Counted from the stretch's first letter, positions 43,638 to 52,634 are shown. The stretch: 64,000 nt of DNA from Galactobacter valiniphilus (GCF_003575975.1 NZ_QQXK01000006.1:62001-126000), one strand, 5' to 3'. A program made the numbers and translations. The notes: generated from the letters alone by a model not told the origin.

Positions 43638-43779
43638 TCAAGAGGCGATACGTGAAGGCCGCCCACCCCAGGGCGGCGGCTGCGGCAGCCGCCGGAGCAG
43701 GCCCACCGAAAGGACGCGTCACAGACTATGCCGATGCTGCTGGCCGAGCCCGCCGCCCTGCCCCGTGCCGAGGGACACG

Positions 43780-43785
43780 TAGACT
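43780..43785 (+). promoter_or_regulatory. -10 box for a leaderless mRNA (sigR short form)
   Basis: TAGACT, 8 bases before ATG 43794; a housekeeping promoter independent of SigR. Confidence 0.42.
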
Positions 43786-43793
43786 GGCGCGCG

Positions 43794-44429
43794 ATGAGCA
43801 GCAACAGCACCGACGACGCCACGGTCGACGTCGCGACGGAGACCGAAGAGCAGCGTCGCGCCCGTTTCGAGCGCGACGCCATGCAGTATGTGGATCAGCT
43901 CTACTCGGCCGCCCTGCGCATGGCGCGGGACGCGGCCGACGCCGAGGATCTGGTGCAGGAGGCCTACGCCAAGGCGTACGCGTCGTTCCACCAGTACAAG
44001 CCGGGAACCAATCTCAAGGCCTGGCTGTACCGCATCCTGACCAACACGTACATCAACCTCTACCGCAAGCGTCAGCGCGAGCCGAAGCGCTCGAGCACCG
44101 AGCAGGTGGAGGATTGGCAGCTCGGCGGCGCCGTGGAGCACGGGGATCCCGCGCTGCGCTCCGCCGAGGCCCAGGCCCTCGACCACCTCCCGGACTCGGA
44201 CGTGAAACGCGCCCTGCAGTCCATCCCGGAGGAGTTCCGCCTGGCGGTCTACTTCGTGGACGTCGAGGGTTTTGCCTACAAGGAAGCCGCGGAGATCTTG
44301 GACATCCCCATCGGCACCGTCATGTCGCGACTGCATCGCGGCCGCAAACAGTTGCGCGAGCTGCTGGCCGACTACGCCGCCGATCGCGGCGTGTCGACCA
44401 AGGGCCGCGGACAGGAGCAGGAGAAATGA
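43794..44429 (+). CDS. sigR: ECF sigma factor, SigR/SigH (thiol stress)
   Basis: 211 residues from ATG 43794; an ATG at 43728 would add 22. Sigma region 2 is seen in [24 protein letters not shown] and [20 protein letters not shown]; region 4 in [29 protein letters not shown] and [17 protein letters not shown]. Closest type is SigR of Streptomyces and SigH of mycobacteria, which direct thioredoxin and mycothiol genes under disulfide stress. It overlaps rsrA, whose product should hold it inactive under reducing conditions. A SigR-type promoter upstream points to positive autoregulation; the two starts may give two isoforms. Confidence 0.93.
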   Translation: MSSNSTDDATVDVATETEEQRRARFERDAMQYVDQLYSAALRMARDAADAEDLVQEAYAKAYASFHQYKPGTNLKAWLYRILTNTYINLYRKRQREPKRSSTEQVEDWQLGGAVEHGDPALRSAEAQALDHLPDSDVKRALQSIPEEFRLAVYFVDVEGFAYKEAAEILDIPIGTVMSRLHRGRKQLRELLADYAADRGVSTKGRGQEQEK

Positions 44430-44707
44430 GCGAGGACTGTTTCGAACTCGGGGACTGCGCCTCCGCGCGCCTCGAACGCATCTACGAGTACCTGGACGGT
44501 GCGCTGTCCAGGGAGGATCTGTGCAACGTGCAGGACCACCTGAGCACGTGCCCGGAGTGCAGCGCCGAGTATGACCTCGAGTGCATCATCCGCTCCGTGG
44601 TGCGCCGCAGCTGCTCCGAGCCCGCCCCGCAGGATTTGAAGACGCGCATCATGGTGAGGATCGATCAGATCCGCATCGAGGGAAGCCACTCGAGCTCCGC
44701 CCACTGA
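44426..44707 (+). CDS. rsrA: Zinc-binding anti-sigma factor (mycothiol system, RsrA)
   Basis: 93 residues. The ZAS motif HxxxCxxC is His38-Cys42-Cys45 (HLSTCPEC), with the N-terminal conserved Cys11; in RsrA, oxidation forms a disulfide, zinc is lost and SigR is released. C5, C33 and C53 are additional. Starts at ATG 44426, overlapping the sigR stop in ATGA. Followed by a strong hairpin. Confidence 0.93.
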   Translation: MSEDCFELGDCASARLERIYEYLDGALSREDLCNVQDHLSTCPECSAEYDLECIIRSVVRRSCSEPAPQDLKTRIMVRIDQIRIEGSHSSSAH

Positions 44708-44771
44708 GCCGGCGTGCCCGAGGCGCCCACGCGCCGTCGTGCACTGCCTGGCAGGCGCCCAGCCAACGACA

Positions 44772-44807
44772 ACGGCCGGCGTCCCCCTCGAGGGGGACGC
44801 CGGCCGT
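44772..44807. terminator. Hairpin between convergent rsrA and bL37
   Basis: 16-bp perfect stem with loop TCGA; the bL37 gene lies right after it on the other strand. Confidence 0.78.
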
Positions 44808-44828
44808 GGTGCATCTACCAGCCGTGTC

Positions 44829-44903
44829 TCAGGCGTTGGGACGCTTGCCGTGGTTGGCACCGCCGTGCTTACGGCTGCGACGCTTGCGTGCGCGCTTGCT
44901 CAT
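44829..44903 (-). CDS. 50S ribosomal protein bL37 (24 residues)
   Basis: A 24-residue, very basic peptide beginning SKRARKRRSRKHGG and ending NHGKRPNA. It closely resembles bL37, the actinobacterial large-subunit protein seen in mycobacterial ribosome structures, which lies near the tRNA path. ATG 44903 has GAGGAG upstream. Too short for routine gene calling but the RBS, basic content and conserved NHGKRPNA end support it. Confidence 0.9.
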   Translation of the reverse strand: MSKRARKRRSRKHGGANHGKRPNA

Positions 44904-45055
44904 GGTTGACTCCTCACTTGTGCGGCGTTCCTCTCGCCGACGCGATGCGGCGACTCTCCTGACCCATCCTCTCACGCGCGTGAGCGCCCGATCGCACGCG
45001 ACGGCGCGCCGGCCGGGGCCGCGGTGAGGAAGAACGGGGAGTTCTTGTCCCGCCC

Positions 45056-45658
45056 TTAGGCGGTGGGGGCGGCCACCCCGAGCCACGGGTACCAACCGCG
45101 GTGCAACACGAGCCAAGCCATGAGCCCGTGGCCCTGCTGGGCCGGGATGCCGTCGTGCGCCGCGAGGTCCGCGCGCCACTGCTCGTGATGCTCCAGCGGC
45201 GAGAAGGTGTCCACGTAGAAGTGATTGCGGCGCGTCGTCACGTCGCCGAAGGCCGCCGAAAGCTGACCCAGGCGCGCGTTGCGGTTCGCGTCGAGCGTGG
45301 GCGGCGGGCCCACGACAAACGCCGACAGGCTCAGCTGCGTGGCGGCGTCGAGGATGTTTGCCAGGTTCAGGCGCGAGCGGGCGGTCGAGAGCCCGGCCGC
45401 CTCGTCGGCGCCGGAGAGCGCCACCACCAGGCGGTTGTCCCCGTCCGGATCGAAGCGGCGCTGGGCCTCGACGAGCCAGCGCTCGGCCAGCTCCTCCGTG
45501 GTCTCGGCCGGGCTCGCCAGCACGTACGGATCGAGGCGCAACGACTCGCCCGGCGTCTTGGCCAGGACGCGCCCGAACCAACCCAGGGCGCGCTGGTCTC
45601 CATGGCCGGCGAGCAGCTCGTCGCCGATCGCCACGAGGCGCAGGGTTCTGGTCTCCAC
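45056..45658 (-). CDS. SGNH/GDSL-like protein with a degenerate active site
   Basis: 200 residues from GTG 45658, which has AAAGGA 10 bases upstream and TACAGT about 45 bases ahead; an upstream GTG at 45697 starts inside that -10 box. The N-terminus RLVAIGDELLAGHGD aligns with the GDSxxxG block of SGNH hydrolases but has Glu where the nucleophilic Ser belongs; near the C-terminus DGIPAQQGHG replaces the usual DxxH. SGNH fold pieces remain (FVVGPPPTLDANRNARL, VDTFSPL). Probably a non-hydrolytic or altered member; function unknown. Confidence 0.75.
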   Translation of the reverse strand: METRTLRLVAIGDELLAGHGDQRALGWFGRVLAKTPGESLRLDPYVLASPAETTEELAERWLVEAQRRFDPDGDNRLVVALSGADEAAGLSTARSRLNLANILDAATQLSLSAFVVGPPPTLDANRNARLGQLSAAFGDVTTRRNHFYVDTFSPLEHHEQWRADLAAHDGIPAQQGHGLMAWLVLHRGWYPWLGVAAPTA

Positions 45659-45725
45659 TTGGCTTCGATCCTTTCGATGGGAGGTGCGCTTGCCCACTGT
45701 AATTCAGCGGGGCCGCCGGGAACGG

Positions 45726-45759
45726 CAAGGGCGGGACACGACACCGTGTCCCGCCCTTG
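45726..45759 (-). terminator. Terminator hairpin downstream of kgd
   Basis: 15-bp perfect stem with loop ACAC, 20 bases after the kgd stop on the minus strand. Confidence 0.75.
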
Positions 45760-45778
45760 AAAACCCGCGGTGAGGGAT

Positions 45779-48700
45779 TTAGGCGAAGGCCTGCTTCAGC
45801 AGGGTCTTCAGCTCTTCGTCGTGACGCTTGTGCGAGCCAGTCGAGGTCGCGGCGGACGCCGGGCGCGACACCACTGCCACCTGGCGATCAAGCTGCGGCA
45901 GCAGGTTCAGCGCCATGAACGGCCACGGACCCTGGTTCTCCGGCTCGTCCTGCACCCAACGCACCTCGGCGTTCGGGTACTTGGCGAGCTCGGCCGCGAT
46001 CTCCTGCGCGGGCAGCGGGTAGAGCTGCTCAACGCGGACGATGGCGGTGGAGCCGTCGGCGAACTTCTCCTGCTCGGCCAGCAGGTCGTAGTACAGGCGA
46101 CCCGAGACCAGCAGCACGCGCTTCACCGAGTCGCCCGAGGGCACCACGGCGTCCGGGATGACCGGCTGGAACTGCGCCTGCGTGAACGCCTCGACCGGCT
46201 GGGCGGCGGCCTTGAGGCGCAGCAGCTGCTTGGGCGTGAAGACGATCATGGGCTTGCGCGGGCGGCTGTAGGCCTGGCGACGCAGGGCGTGGAAGTAGTT
46301 CGCGCCCGTGGTCGGGTTCAGCACGCGCATGTTGTCCTCTGCACACATCTGCAGGTAACGCTCGATGCGGGCGGAGGAGTGATCCGGGCCCTGGCCCTCG
46401 TAGCCGTGCGGCAGCAACAGGACGAGCGAGGAACGCTGGCCCCACTTCTGCTCGCCCGAGGAGATGAACTCGTCGACGATGGTCTGCGCGCCGTCGGCGA
46501 AGTCGCCGAACTGGGCCTCCCACAGGACGAGGGCATCCGTGCGCTCCACGGAGTAACCGTACTCGAAGCCCATGACCGCGTACTCGGACAGCGGGGAATC
46601 GTAGATCAGGAACTTGGCCTGGTCCTCGCTGATCTGGCGGATCGGGGTCCACTCGTCACCGTTGACGCGGTCGTGGAAGACCGCGTGGCGCTGCACAAAG
46701 GTGCCGCGGCGGGCGTCCTGGCCCGTGATGCGCACCGGCACGCCCTCGTGGGCGAGCGAGGCGAAGGCAGCGAGCTCGGCAAAGCCCCAGTCGATGCCAC
46801 CCTGGGTGGACATCTTGGCGCGCTTCTCCAGCAGGGACTTCAGCTTCGGGTGGACCGTGAAGCCCTCGGGAACCTCGGCGTGGGCGCGGCCCACGGAGGC
46901 CAGCAGCTCCGCCGAGATCGCCGTGTCGGTGGCGCGGGGATCGGAGACCGAGTCCTCGTCCGCCTGGGCACGCGGCTTGTCCAGATCGTTGACCGAGCCG
47001 GCGGCCGGGACGGCCGGGATCGGCGAGGTCTGCGCGGCGTGGGTCTCCACGAACACGGACTCCAGGCGGGCCTGGTAGTCGGCGACGACCTGGTCGGCCT
47101 CCTCCTGCGTGATGTCGCCGCGGCCCACGAGGGCCTCGGTGTACAGCTTGCGGGTGGAGCGCTTGGCCTCGATGAGGTTGTACATGAGCGGCTGCGTCAT
47201 CGACGGATCGTCGCCCTCGTTGTGACCGCGGCGGCGGTAGCAAATGAGGTCGATGACGACGTCGGCGTGGAAGGACTGGCGGTACTCGAACGCGAGCCAC
47301 GCTGCCTGGACCACGGCCTCCGGGTCGTCCCCGTTGACGTGGAAGACCGGGGCCTGGATGAACTTCGAGATGTCCGTGGAGTACACGGAGGAGCGGCCGG
47401 AGGACGGCGGGGTCGTGAAGCCGACCTGGTTGTTCACGACCACGTGAATCGTGCCGCCGGTCTTGTAGCCGCGCAGCTGCGAGAGGTTCAGCGTCTCGGG
47501 GACCACGCCCTGGCCGGCAAATGCGGCGTCGCCGTGCACCAGGATCGGCAGCACGGAGAAGCCGTCGGTGCCGCGATCGAGCACGTCCTGCTTGGCGCGG
47601 GCGATGCCCTCCAGCACCGGGTCGACGGCCTCGAGGTGCGAGGGGTTCGCGGCCAGGTACACCTTGGTGGTGTTGCCGGCCTCGGAGGTGAAGGAGCCCT
47701 CGGTACCGAGGTGGTACTTCACGTCGCCGGAGCCCTGCACGCCGGCCGGGTCCTGGGTGCCCTCGAACTCGCGGAAGACCTGGGCGTAGGTCTTGCCGGC
47801 GATGTTCGTCAGCACGTTGAGGCGACCGCGGTGGCTCATGCCGATCGCGGCCTCCTCGAGGCCGGCGTCGGCCGCCTCGGAGATGATCGCGTCAAGCAGC
47901 GGCAGGAGCGACTCGCCGCCCTCGAGGGAGAAGCGCTTCTGACCGATGAACTTGGTCTGCAGGAAGGTTTCGAAGGCTTCGGCCTGGTTCAGCTTGCCGA
48001 GGATGCGCAGCTGCTCCTCGCGGCTGGGCTTCTCGTAGCCGTGCTCCAGGTGGTCCTGGAACCACTTGCGCTGCTCGGGATCCTGGATGTGCATGTACTC
48101 GATGCCGGTGGTGCGGCAGTACGCGTTGCGCAGGACACCGAGGATGTCGCGCAGGGGCAGGCGATCCTTGCCGCCGAAGCCGCCCGTGACCCACTCGCGG
48201 TCCAGATCCCAGAGGGTCAGGCCGTAGGTCTGCACGTCCAGGTCGGGGTGGCGACGCTGCATGTAGACGAGCGGGTTGGTGTCGGCCATGAGGTGGCCGC
48301 GCTCGCGGTAGGCGTGGATGAGCTGCTGGATGCGGGCGACCTTGTTGACCTGCAGGTCGACGTCAACCTGGTTGTCCTTGGCCCAGCGGATCGGCTCGTA
48401 GGGGATGCGCAGGGCCTCGAAGATCTCGTCCCAGAACTCGTCGCCGAGCAGGAGGGACTCGATGGTCTTCAGGAACTCGCCGGAGCCGGCGCCCTGGATC
48501 ACGCGGTGATCGTAGGTGGAGGTCAGCGTGATGATCTTGCCGACGCCCAGCGAGGCGATGACCTTGTCGGAGGAGCCGCGGTACTCGGCGGGCACGTCGA
48601 GCGCGCCCACGCCGATGATGGCTGCCTGGCCCTTGGAGAGGCGGGGCACGGAGTGGACCGTGCCGATGCCGCCCGGGTTGGTGAGGGAGACCGTGGTGCC

Positions 48701-49591
48701 GGCGTAGTCGTCGGCCGTCAGCTTGTTCTGGCGGCCGCGGCCGATCAGGTCCTCGTAGGTGTGCCAGTAGGTCGCGAAGTCCATGGCCTCGGCGGCCTTC
48801 AGGTTCGGCACCACGAGCGAACGGGTGCCGTCCGGCTTGGGGATGTCGATGGCGATGCCGAAGTTCACGTGCGGGTTGTGCACGGCCACCGGCTTGTTGT
48901 CGCGGACGTCGTAGGAGACGTTCATGGACGGCATGAGCTTCAGCGCGCGGATCACGGCGAAGCCGATGAGGTGCGTGAAGGAGATCTTGCCGCCGCGGGC
49001 GCGGCGCAGGTGGTTGTTGATGACGATGCGGTTGTCGATCAGCAGCTTGGCCGGGACGGCGCGCACGGTGGTGGCCGTGGGGACCTCGAGGCTCATCTCC
49101 ATGTTCTTGGCGATGGCCTTGGCGGGGCCGCGCAGCACCTGCAGCTCCTCCTGCTCGGAGGCGGCCGGGGCGGCCTGCTTCTGCGGGTCGGCCGGAACGG
49201 GGGCCTGCTTGTCGTTTGGGCGCACCGAGGCGCTCGACGCCGCGCGGGCGGCCTGGGCGGGGGCGGCGGGTGCCGCCGCGGCCGGGGCGGGCGCGGCGGC
49301 CGGGGCCGCGGGGGCGGCGGGCGTGCTCACCGGGCGGGTCGCGGCGGCGACCGGCTGGGCCGGCTGCGCCGGCTCGGCGGGAGCGGCGGGGGCCTGGGCG
49401 ACAGGGGCTGCGGGCGCCGCGGGGGCGGCCGGCGCGGCCACACCGGAACCGGAGCTCAGGGACTCAAAGATGTCCCACCACTTCGGATCGACGGAGTTCT
49501 TGTCGGCGAGGTACTGCTGGTACAGCTCCTCGACCAGCCACTCGTTCCCCCCGAACTCCTCTTTCAGCCGGTCGTTCGACAGTTCTGGCAC
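45779..49591 (-). CDS. kgd: Multifunctional 2-oxoglutarate decarboxylase/dehydrogenase E1-E2 (Kgd)
   Basis: 1270 residues. Converts 2-oxoglutarate to succinyl-CoA (with lipoylated partner and E3) or to succinic semialdehyde. Order: E1-type start EEFGGNEWLVEELYQQYLADK; Ala/Pro-rich linker (about 50-130); E2 succinyltransferase core ending TYDHRVIQGAGSGEFL (catalytic His/Asp, no lipoyl domain); then the full ThDP-dependent E1, with HRGRLNVLTNIAGK, GDAAFAGQGVV, CYRRRGHNEGDDPS and the C-terminal HSSARIERYLQMCAEDNM. Start is GTG 49591 (RBS-like ACGAGG), giving PELSNDRLKEEFGG; the ATG at 49630 has none. Single gene with terminator; in actinobacteria it is controlled by phospho-OdhI/GarA, not encoded here. 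Confidence 0.96.
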   Translation of the reverse strand: MPELSNDRLKEEFGGNEWLVEELYQQYLADKNSVDPKWWDIFESLSSGSGVAAPAAPAAPAAPVAQAPAAPAEPAQPAQPVAAATRPVSTPAAPAAPAAAPAPAAAAPAAPAQAARAASSASVRPNDKQAPVPADPQKQAAPAASEQEELQVLRGPAKAIAKNMEMSLEVPTATTVRAVPAKLLIDNRIVINNHLRRARGGKISFTHLIGFAVIRALKLMPSMNVSYDVRDNKPVAVHNPHVNFGIAIDIPKPDGTRSLVVPNLKAAEAMDFATYWHTYEDLIGRGRQNKLTADDYAGTTVSLTNPGGIGTVHSVPRLSKGQAAIIGVGALDVPAEYRGSSDKVIASLGVGKIITLTSTYDHRVIQGAGSGEFLKTIESLLLGDEFWDEIFEALRIPYEPIRWAKDNQVDVDLQVNKVARIQQLIHAYRERGHLMADTNPLVYMQRRHPDLDVQTYGLTLWDLDREWVTGGFGGKDRLPLRDILGVLRNAYCRTTGIEYMHIQDPEQRKWFQDHLEHGYEKPSREEQLRILGKLNQAEAFETFLQTKFIGQKRFSLEGGESLLPLLDAIISEAADAGLEEAAIGMSHRGRLNVLTNIAGKTYAQVFREFEGTQDPAGVQGSGDVKYHLGTEGSFTSEAGNTTKVYLAANPSHLEAVDPVLEGIARAKQDVLDRGTDGFSVLPILVHGDAAFAGQGVVPETLNLSQLRGYKTGGTIHVVVNNQVGFTTPPSSGRSSVYSTDISKFIQAPVFHVNGDDPEAVVQAAWLAFEYRQSFHADVVIDLICYRRRGHNEGDDPSMTQPLMYNLIEAKRSTRKLYTEALVGRGDITQEEADQVVADYQARLESVFVETHAAQTSPIPAVPAAGSVNDLDKPRAQADEDSVSDPRATDTAISAELLASVGRAHAEVPEGFTVHPKLKSLLEKRAKMSTQGGIDWGFAELAAFASLAHEGVPVRITGQDARRGTFVQRHAVFHDRVNGDEWTPIRQISEDQAKFLIYDSPLSEYAVMGFEYGYSVERTDALVLWEAQFGDFADGAQTIVDEFISSGEQKWGQRSSLVLLLPHGYEGQGPDHSSARIERYLQMCAEDNMRVLNPTTGANYFHALRRQAYSRPRKPMIVFTPKQLLRLKAAAQPVEAFTQAQFQPVIPDAVVPSGDSVKRVLLVSGRLYYDLLAEQEKFADGSTAIVRVEQLYPLPAQEIAAELAKYPNAEVRWVQDEPENQGPWPFMALNLLPQLDRQVAVVSRPASAATSTGSHKRHDEELKTLLKQAFA

Positions 49592-50085
49592 GGTGAATAC
49601 GCCTCGTTTCACATGGTGGCTATGCGTCATGGATGTGCCCGGGACACACGTGTATTCCGGTCACAGTTGCGTCTCACTGTACGCAGTTTCAGGGGCAAGC
49701 GGCCAATCCCAGGCGTGTTTCCCACCACCTTCCAAGTTCGACGTCTTGTAGAAATTCTTGGCGTTTGGTACGGCTTGCGCGCGGACTCGCCTCGCGCGCG
49801 TGTGGTGCGCGCCCGCGTCGCGCCCAAGACACAGGAAAATCGGTGCGCTCGCGTGGCCCCCGTCGCGGCGCGCAGGCGCTCGATCCCGTACGCTGGACGG
49901 ACTATGGACAGCCATTCTCCGTGCCGGCCCGTCGCCCCTGTGCGCCGCGCCGGCAGCCCCAGAACCGCCTCCACCTCCTCCGCCGCATCGGAGCCCGACA
50001 GTCCGGGGGGAGGGCTTGATCCCCTGACTCCACCGGGGCCCCCGCGGGTCGTGGCCAGCGCCCCGACGGGCGGGTGGAGCGCCTG
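49592..50085. other. Intergenic region between kgd and the CNNM genes (494 bases)
   Basis: Divergent spacer that should hold the kgd promoter and that of the CNNM pair. Visible: a minus-strand TACAGT (49681-49676) as a possible kgd -10, and an isolated TTGTAGAAA at 49746, one half of the BlaI-type dyad and not a full site. An open frame of 60 codons (ATG 49904 to TGA 50086) is Ser/Pro-rich, without ribosome site, and not supported. Otherwise nothing recognised. Confidence 0.5.
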
Positions 50086-51411
50086 ATGGAATGGCTTTAC
50101 CTGCTCCTCGGGCTGTTGCTCGTGCTCGGCACGGCGTTCTTCGTGGCCGTGGAGTTCTCGCTCGTGGCCCTCGACGTGCCCAGCGTGCAGCGCCGCATCG
50201 ATGAGGGCGACACCAAGGCCGTGCCGCTCCTGCGGTGCCTGCGCTCGCTCTCGACCCAGCTGTCGGCGGTGCAGCTCGGCATCACCCTGACCACGCTCCT
50301 GACGGGCTTCGTCATGGAGCCGAGCGTCGGCAAGCTCCTGCACGCTCCGCTCGAGGCGATCGGCCTCGGCGCCGCGACGGACGCCGTCGCGCTCGTCGTG
50401 GCCATGGTCATCGCGACCCTGTTCTCCATGGTGATCGGCGAGCTGATCCCCAAGAACCTGGCGATTGCCGAGCCCTACCGGATCGGCCGGGCCCTGGCCC
50501 GCCCGCAGCTCGTCTTCACCGCGATCTTCAAGCCCGCCGTGATCGTGCTCAACGGCTTCGCCAACTGGGTGCTTCACCGCTTCGGCCTCGAGGCCAAGGA
50601 GGAAATCTCCGGTGCCCGCACGCCCGAAGAACTCACGAGCCTCCTGAACCGCTCGGCCCAGCTGGGCACGGTGGATCAAGACACGGCCCGCTTCCTCTCG
50701 CGCACGCTGCACTTTGCCGAGCGCACGGCGGCCGACGTCATGACCCCGCGCATCCGCATGGAGACGGTGCACGCCGACGATCCGCTCGAGCTCGTCATCC
50801 AGACGGCGCGCCGCACCGGCTACTCGCGCTTCCCCGTGATCGGGGACGATCCGGACGATGTCCGCGGCGTGGTGCACGTCAAGAAGGCCATCTCGGTTCC
50901 GCGTGACCGCCGCGCGGAGCTGGTGGCCGCGACCGTCATGAGCGAGCTGGCCGAGGTGCCGGAGACCGTGCACCTCGACGACCTGATCGGCGAGCTGCGC
51001 GCAGCGAATCTGCAGATGGCCGTGGTCCTGGACGAGTACGGGGGAACCGCGGGCATGGTGACCCTCGAGGACCTCGTCGAGGAGATCGTCGGCGATGTCC
51101 AGGATGAGCATGACCGCCGACCGGCCGGTGCGGTCCAGGCCGCCGACGGCACCTGGATCCTCTCGGGCCTGTTGCGCCCGGACGAGGTCTCGGAGCGCAT
51201 TCCTGGCCTCAAGGTGGCCGACGAGGCGGCGTACGAAACCGTGGGTGGCTACGTCATGGCCCAGCTGGGCCGTGTGCCGCGCATCGGCGACGAGGTGCCC
51301 GTGGGCGGGGGAGTCCTCCGCGTCAACATGATGGATGGACGACGCGTGGACCGCCTGCAATTTGTGCCCGCCACCCCGGCCGAGGACGACGAGCAGGAGG
51401 TGTCCCGATGA
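50086..51411 (+). CDS. CNNM/CorC-type membrane protein (hemolysin-C family), first of two
   Basis: 441 residues: DUF21/CNNM membrane domain with about four helices (LLVLGTAFFVAVEFSLVALD; VIGELIPKNLAIAEPYRIGRALA), then two CBS domains (VMTPRIRMETVHADD; VVLDEYGGTAGMVTLEDLVEEIVGD) and a CorC_HlyC domain (about 355-430). The family transports or senses Mg/Co ions. ATG 50086 has GGAG 6 bases upstream; GTG 50074 is an alternative. The stop overlaps the next start. Confidence 0.9.
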   Translation: MEWLYLLLGLLLVLGTAFFVAVEFSLVALDVPSVQRRIDEGDTKAVPLLRCLRSLSTQLSAVQLGITLTTLLTGFVMEPSVGKLLHAPLEAIGLGAATDAVALVVAMVIATLFSMVIGELIPKNLAIAEPYRIGRALARPQLVFTAIFKPAVIVLNGFANWVLHRFGLEAKEEISGARTPEELTSLLNRSAQLGTVDQDTARFLSRTLHFAERTAADVMTPRIRMETVHADDPLELVIQTARRTGYSRFPVIGDDPDDVRGVVHVKKAISVPRDRRAELVAATVMSELAEVPETVHLDDLIGELRAANLQMAVVLDEYGGTAGMVTLEDLVEEIVGDVQDEHDRRPAGAVQAADGTWILSGLLRPDEVSERIPGLKVADEAAYETVGGYVMAQLGRVPRIGDEVPVGGGVLRVNMMDGRRVDRLQFVPATPAEDDEQEVSR

Positions 51412-52484
51412 GCGATTGGTGGGGCATCGTGTGGCTTGTCGTCCTTCTGGCCGGCAACGCCTTCTTTGTGGCGGCGGAGTTCGCCATCATGTCCGCCCGG
51501 CGCTCGCAGATCGAGCCCAAGGCGGATGCCGGCTCCAAGCGGGCCAAGACCGCGTTGACCGCCATGGAGCACGTGAGCGTCATGCTCGCGGTGTGCCAGC
51601 TCGGCATCACCGTCTGCTCGCTGCTGATCCTGCAGGTCGCCGAGCCGGCCGTGCATCACCTCTTCGCCGCGCCGCTCGAGGCGCTGCACGTGCCGCACGG
51701 CGTCGCGGACACCGCTGGCTTCGTGTTCGCCCTGCTGATCGTGACCTTCCTGCACGTGACGCTCGGCGAGATGGTGCCGAAGAACTTCTCGGTGTCCCTG
51801 GCGGACAAGGCGGTGCTGCTGCTCGCCACGCCCATGGTGTGGATCGCGCGGGGTCTGCGCCCCATCGTGGGGGCGCTGAACTGGATCGCCAATCACGCCG
51901 TGCGCGCCTTCGGCTTCGAGCCCAAGGACGAGGTCGCCTCGACCTACACGATCGACGAGGTGCAATCCATCGTGGAGGAGTCCAGGCGTGAGGGCCTCGT
52001 CGAGGACGACGCGGGCCTGCTGACGAGCGCCTTCGAGTTCACCAACCGGACCGTGGGGGACATCGCGATCCCGCTCGCCCAGGTCGTGAGCCTCGACGCC
52101 GACGCCACGCCGGAGGAGTTCGAACACGCGGTGGGTCGAACCGGCTTCTCGCGGTTCGTGATGCGCGAGCCCGACGGCGAGCTGGCGGGCTACCTCCACC
52201 TCAAGGACGTCATCGTGCTCCCTCCTGAGCTCTACGAGATGCCCATCCCGTTCGCCAAGGTGCGCTCCTTCGTGAACCTCGGGGAGAGCGTCGAGGTGGA
52301 GGACGCGCTGGAGACCATGCAGCGCACGGGCACGCACGTGGCCCGCGTGCTGGACGCCCAGGGCGAGACGAGCGGCATCCTCTTCTTCGAGGATGTGCTC
52401 GAGCAGCTCGTGGGTGAGATTCGCGACGCGACCCAGCAGACGCAGGAGCGCCGCTTCAGCGTGGGGCACGACGACGACCAGTAG
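51408..52484 (+). CDS. CNNM/CorC-type membrane protein, second of two
   Basis: 358 residues with the CNNM membrane domain (LLAGNAFFVAAEFAIMSARRSQIE; LGEMVPKNFSVSLADKA) and a CBS pair (about 205-345), but no C-terminal CorC_HlyC domain, so it is a shortened paralog of its upstream neighbour. ATG 51408 overlaps the preceding stop (ATGA), so the two proteins are made together and may form a mixed complex (inference). Hairpin follows. Confidence 0.9.
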   Translation: MSDWWGIVWLVVLLAGNAFFVAAEFAIMSARRSQIEPKADAGSKRAKTALTAMEHVSVMLAVCQLGITVCSLLILQVAEPAVHHLFAAPLEALHVPHGVADTAGFVFALLIVTFLHVTLGEMVPKNFSVSLADKAVLLLATPMVWIARGLRPIVGALNWIANHAVRAFGFEPKDEVASTYTIDEVQSIVEESRREGLVEDDAGLLTSAFEFTNRTVGDIAIPLAQVVSLDADATPEEFEHAVGRTGFSRFVMREPDGELAGYLHLKDVIVLPPELYEMPIPFAKVRSFVNLGESVEVEDALETMQRTGTHVARVLDAQGETSGILFFEDVLEQLVGEIRDATQQTQERRFSVGHDDDQ

Positions 52485-52529
52485 CCTCCCGGCCGCCGGC
52501 CGCCTCGGGCGGCCGCGCACCTGAGCCGA

Positions 52530-52574
52530 GCGACGACGCCGGCCCGCCCCCGAGGGGCGGGCCGGCGTCGTCGC
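52530..52574 (+). terminator. Terminator hairpin after the CNNM pair
   Basis: 21-bp perfect stem with a 3-base loop, just upstream of the Zur-type box. Confidence 0.78.
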
Positions 52575-52591
52575 TGGTGGCCGGCGTAGGC

Positions 52592-52597
52592 TATGAT
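52592..52597 (+). promoter_or_regulatory. -10 box of znuACB
   Basis: TATGAT; overlaps the Zur-type dyad by two bases. -35 not evident. Confidence 0.5.
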
Positions 52598-52612
52598 GAG
52601 AATCGTTCTCAT
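52596..52612. promoter_or_regulatory. Zur/Fur-type operator of znuACB
   Basis: Perfect 7-bp inverted repeat ATGAGAA-TCG-TTCTCAT, lying on the -10 box and 23 bases before the znuA start. It resembles Zur boxes of actinobacteria (TGAnAATnnTTnTCA). Zur encoded at 55720 is the likely repressor. Confidence 0.8.
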
Positions 52613-52634
52613 TAAGCGTCGACGAAAGGCCACC

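Noticed and set aside
49741-49760. TTGTAGAAA near kgd as a further BlaI site
   Set aside because: Only one half-site; the partner GTAGAA/TTCTAC arm at 5-base spacing is missing.
45770-50086. 1438-codon open frame opposite kgd
   Set aside because: Shadow frame of a highly expressed, codon-biased gene; no recognisable domain, His/Val/Gly/Asp-rich.
49904-50086. 60-codon frame ending on the CNNM start codon
   Set aside because: Ser/Pro-rich, no ribosome site and no recognisable feature; the overlap may be chance.
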